DNA from: Poecilobothrus nobilitatus
Taxonomy: Eukaryota > Arthropoda > Insecta > Diptera > Dolichopodidae
DNA: 64,000 nucleotides
Assembly (NCBI GenBank): GCA_947095535.1
Contig: OX352772.1
Location: 36,909,445-36,973,444, forward strand
Direction: 5' to 3'
The position numbers and the translations under genes were made by a program. Positions 60,280 to 64,000 of the stretch are shown piece after piece. Position 1 is the first letter of the stretch; the number at the start of each line of letters is the position of its first letter. The notes under the pieces were generated by a model. It was not told the DNA's origin and did not search any database. It saw only the letters and a program-made list of their open reading frames with translations.

Positions 60280-60447
60280 GCGTTCCTTTTACACGAAAAG
60301 AGTAGTTGAGAGTAATTGGGAGTAGTTGGGAGTAGTTGGATAATGGAACACTAACTTAATATAATCGTATTTACTCCTAACTACTCTTACTCGAAGGTTG
60401 ATGTGGTTGGAAGTAGAAAAGAGTAGTTTACTCTGTAAAAGGAACAC
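60280..60447. mobile_element. 168-bp MITE-like element 4
   Basis: GCGTTCCTTTTACA (60280-60293) and the inverted right end GTGTTCCTTTTACA (60434-60447) match at 13 of 14 positions. Inside, GAGTAGTTG(A/G)GAGTA is tandemly repeated at 60300-60340, and the other side carries inverted ACTACTC motifs, so the whole element could fold back. A/T-rich TCGCAA and TTGCGA motifs lie just outside both ends. No target duplication is clear. Confidence 0.55.
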
Positions 60448-62845
60448 AAACAATATCGAAAATTTAATTTTTTCTTGCGACATTATTTCATTTTTCATTG
60501 CGAAATTATTTTCCTGCTACACTATTTCATAGATCCCAGATATATATTTAGATTAGTTTAGGCGAGTTGCGATATCCTCTATTAAACCATTGGAAGCTTA
60601 TTATACAAGGCGCTGTAAATCAAATACATTCACTTCCGATAAATCGAAAAGTCTATTATTTAAGAAAAATTTCTGCAAAAGTTAAATTAAGTCTATTTTT
60701 AAGATTTATAGAATAACCTGATCTTTTGCAAGTAAATTTGCATTACATTTGCAAAGGATTTATTAAAAACTTGCAAAAACTCATGGAAAAAATTTATTTT
60801 AAAGGAAATTACTAAGAAATTAAAAGTTTCAATGGAGGATTTTCTTTTTATATAATGTTAATATAAAATAAATGGTTATTTTATAAATTCCCTGTTCTTG
60901 GTTTTTATTATTTGGGAAAACAATATTAAAATCCTTAAAAAAAGTTTTAATTAACAACTATTAAAAATGTAAATTGTTTGTCTACAGCAAATAAAAAAGA
61001 AAAATTAAAAAATTATTCATTAAATTGCTAAAAAATTAAATTTTTTAATAAAATTTTGTAAAAACATATTCTTTTCAGTTTTTGTTTTTTAATTAGTTAA
61101 TTTTAATTAAATTTTTATTATCCTTGAGGTTAATTTTCTAGATATAATTAGTTATGAACTTGAACAATGTCATAATTACTTAATTATCTAAATTTTTGTT
61201 TTTGATTATCATCTATAACGTGATAAAACTATACCTATTAAATTCGTGATATATTTTTTCAAAAAATATAAAATTGAAATGCAGAGAGAATCAGAATCAT
61301 GCTTATAATTTTTAGCCTTAAAAATTTAAATGACTTGAATTGAAAATTGACAATGAAAATTGCGCAATTTCCATTAAAAAATGTAATCCTTTTATTTTTA
61401 TTCATCTTAAAAAAAAAAAAACAAATCAAGGACCTTTTTTTTAAGTGCACATTAATCCTGATAATAGGTATAAGAATATTTTTTATTTAAAGCCCATTTT
61501 TTTATTTTATAAAGTAATTAAAATATCATAGTGTTTCTACCACTCTCATCTCTTTCTGCCAACACATATCCAATAATGAAAAATTGATATAAATTTTCTT
61601 TAATTGAATCATAAAATGCTTTCTTATTCTTTATTTTCTTGGGAATAACAGCTATATATTTAAAGGCATTTATTTAAACACTTCATCATAATCAAAAAAA
61701 ATTTCAATATAAAGATTTATATGAATCGTTTTTAAGACACTTTTCAATGTTCTCTTTGGAAAGGAACAATAAAAGAATTTTAGAAGAATATTAAAAAAAA
61801 AAAAGTAAAATTGTAGCAGCAGCAGCAGTACAAGCAATAGAAGTTACTTTTCAAAAGCTTGTTCAACATATTTAACAAACATTTTTTTATTTTTTTTTTA
61901 TTCAATTTTCAATAAAACGAGAATTGTAATAAAAAAAATTTATTTTTTTTTTGCAATGGCAGAAAAGCAGCATTATTCGTCCTTGCCTTTACTCTTTCAA
62001 AATCCTTTACTCTCTTGTCTATTTTTTTTTTTTTTTTTTCTTTTCAAAAGAATTCAATAAACCGTGATGTATACATTTCGATTAGGTGAATGCTTCAATG
62101 AACCGCATCATCATCTGAAAATTTCAACTTATGAAAAAAAAGAAGGCAAAAATGATGAAGTAGAAATGTATATGTGAGAGTAGGCGGCGGCGTGAAGATA
62201 TCATTATAAAATATATTGAAAATCATCATTATATTATTTGAAAATGTTTAAAAAAGAGAGGATGTCTTTAGGGAGACAAAAAAAAAAAAACTGAACTGAA
62301 TGAATAATCTACAAAGAAAAAAATTTTTTTTTTTTATTTTTAAATGGAAATTGATTGAAATCCTCTCATATAAAATTTAATATTCAAATAAAAAAAAAAT
62401 TTATATATATATAAATAAATATATGTAAAATGTATACATATATTTATATATGATAACAGGATTTTTTTTTAAGTTTTAGACACCATAATCGGTTAAATGC
62501 ATATATACTTACTTATTGAAAAAAAGGATACACAATACTGTATTCATCTAAAGTCCTTTAAAATATTTTTTTTTTTGTTTTTGTGAATGTTTGTGTTAGA
62601 TTTGTATAAGTTGAAAGTAGGTAGGTTTTGTTTTCTTAATGTGGAAAGAAATTTATGAATGTCGAATAAAAATAAAAATTTTGTTAAAAGGACAAATTTC
62701 GTACATTTACTTTGTATAGAAATGGCAAAGGTAGGTAATAAATTTCTGTAAGAGCCTTCCTCGATTGGCGATGTCAATATAGCTTTTGAAGATTTTGATG
62801 TAAAAATTCAAATACTGTAAAAAATAAATGAAGAAGAAAAAAACA
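60448..62845. other. A/T-rich spacer with CAG repeat
   Basis: A short AGC/CAG repeat lies at 61817-61830 and GGCGGCGGC near 62184. Long poly(T) and TA tracts are also present (62401-62420). The minus-strand frame 62544-62777 begins MTSPIEEGSYRNLLPTFA but quickly becomes Lys/Asn-rich and shows no domain. Confidence 0.5.
61815..61833. repeat. Short CAG/AGC trinucleotide repeat
   Basis: Four AGC triplets in tandem (TAGCAGCAGCAGCAGTAC). It is too short to call functional. Confidence 0.8.
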
Positions 62846-63640
62846 AGGCTGAATTGTAAAAACCAAAAATTTTTTAAGGTGTACATATTCTAAAAAACAA
62901 TAAAAACTGTTTCGTATATTGTGACTTCCAGCAAAATTTGTTAATTTTCTAAGAATTTTAAATGTGAAAAAAAAAAAAAATTGTGGAAAATTAAGAGATT
63001 TAATTTTAAGGAAATTTTATATAAATTTTAATTTTTGCGCTTTATTTAAAGAAAAAACATGGTACAGATGCCTCAGTTAAACTTGTCTATAAAAAATATG
63101 GAAATTTTCAATTTTTGAACATGGTGAGGTGAAAATATTTTCTGACGTACCTATATACTAATACTAAAGGATCTTGTTTCTCTCAAAATTTCAAAGTTAT
63201 ATAACTAACCTCAAAATTTCAAAAATGCCGGAGTTATAAAGGAAACAAAATCTTGCAAAATTTTGTCACATAACGGTAAATGCAAATACTAAATTGAAAA
63301 ATTTTAATATTGTCCTGTCTTTTGGCGTTTTATGATTAAAAAAGTAAGTAGAACATTAGATATACAGATTTAAAAGTAGGGCCTTCTTTAAACTTTTAGA
63401 GGCTGTATAGTAAGGTGTATGAGCTATATAAAAAAAGTTGTTCCAGAATATTCATTATTTTTTTAACAGAGCTATAATATTGTATATTAGATTCAACACA
63501 TTTATCTTTTATTTACATTTAAATAAATACATTCTAGAAAGGTATTTTTTTTTTCGTTTTTTAATTTTATAAAGAGAAGGACAGAGTGAAACTATTTAAT
63601 AAATTTTTGAAATTTGTATTGAAAAATATGCTAAAAACTC
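62846..63640 (+). mobile_element. Family A dispersed repeat, copy 6
   Basis: The 5' end AACAAGGCTGAATTGTAAA and AAGGTGTACATATTC is followed by CTGTTTCGTATATTGTGAC. One module (AAAAATGCCGGAGTTATAAA, ACATAACGGTAAAT) comes next, then an AGGCTGTATAGTAAGG variant of the AGCTCC block. The 3' end is GGACAGAGTGAAAC and AAATATGCTAAAAA. It is more diverged than copy 1 and lacks the second module. No coding capacity is present. Confidence 0.7.
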
Positions 63641-64000
63641 AAAAGGAAGATTTTATATCAAAAATTAAGCCTTTATTAATCATCATATTCGTATTTTTAA
63701 AATTTCATTGATAAATCAGCTATACAGACTATTTCACAAGTCATAGTTTAATTTATTTGTGTTGCCAACTGTTGTTTAGTACAATAAAATCATTGTACTA
63801 CTTATAAGGTTACAGTGTGTGGTAATATTGAGTGTATGTTTTTAATTTAAAATTTTTTAATTATTATTTTTGTTATGAAATCACCTTTTTTTTCTAAATT
63901 GGCAATACTGATAGAAATGAAAACTGAAAAATGGCAATACTGTGATTGATGTCACAATTTAAGAGAATTTAAAGTAATCTTTTAAGATAATAAATATGAA
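63641..64000. other. A/T-rich sequence to the window end
   Basis: The motif TGGCAATACTG occurs twice (63900 and 63933, within GGCAATACTGATAG and GGCAATACTGTGAT), and GTGTTGCCAACTGTTG lies at 63760. No gene or repeat boundary is identified. Confidence 0.5.

Noticed and set aside
1..64000. CRISPR arrays, bacterial operons, rRNA genes, classic snRNA genes
   Set aside because: Scanned by eye on both strands; no regularly spaced direct repeats with unique spacers, no ribosome-binding-site-led gene strings, and no conserved rRNA or snRNA cores were seen.

Overview
This is non-coding DNA from an animal nuclear genome, very A+T-rich (by eye about four fifths A+T), full of poly(A)/poly(T) runs and short microsatellites. 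An insect, most likely a fly, is the best guess. The reasons are the AACAAGGCAG and TATACCCG repeat families with runs of GGAC, a degraded LINE whose decayed protein resembles the C-terminal region of dipteran RNase H-bearing LINEs, and ACAGGGTGT-type repeat ends. The species cannot be named from this sequence. No reading frame could be assigned to a known host gene, so the window is probably a large intron or an intergenic region.

Most of the interpretable content is mobile DNA. (1) A 2.38 kb non-autonomous Helitron on the minus strand (40761-43140) has both termini and an A/T target site, and carries internal repeats of about 690 bp. (2) Six copies of repeat family A (near 1.0, 2.3, 6.5, 19.7, 52.1 and 62.8 kb) and two copies of the related family B (14.46-16.05 and 32.5-33.35 kb) have features that suggest Helentron-associated elements: inverted subterminal repeats and a 3' terminal hairpin. 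(3) A tRNA-derived SINE family (16.3 kb twice, 26.6, 39.1, 48.3/48.8 and 51.8 kb) has A and B boxes, a conserved stem-loop body and a poly(A) tail; one copy has a perfect 11-bp target duplication. (4) Four or five MITE-like elements with inverted ends lie at 22.87, 23.54, 26.26, 27.19 (TTAA-flanked) and 60.28 kb. (5) Two decayed 3' ends of RNase H-type LINEs lie at 38.2-38.7 and 45.2-45.4 kb on the minus strand.

The remaining sequence is A/T-rich filler, with a few patches that stand out. At 50.8-51.24 kb there is a TATA box and initiator, then a 33-codon single-membrane-span reading frame containing a splice-donor motif, then a coiled-coil-like reading frame. At 21.34-21.56 kb a GC-richer island has three potential hairpins and a 33-codon frame. 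At 57.3-57.5 kb both strands look protein-like, and the minus strand is bounded by good splice motifs. An exact 434-bp tandem duplication at 47.96-48.82 kb copied the start of a SINE after the SINE had inserted. These are candidates only; none was matched to a known family.
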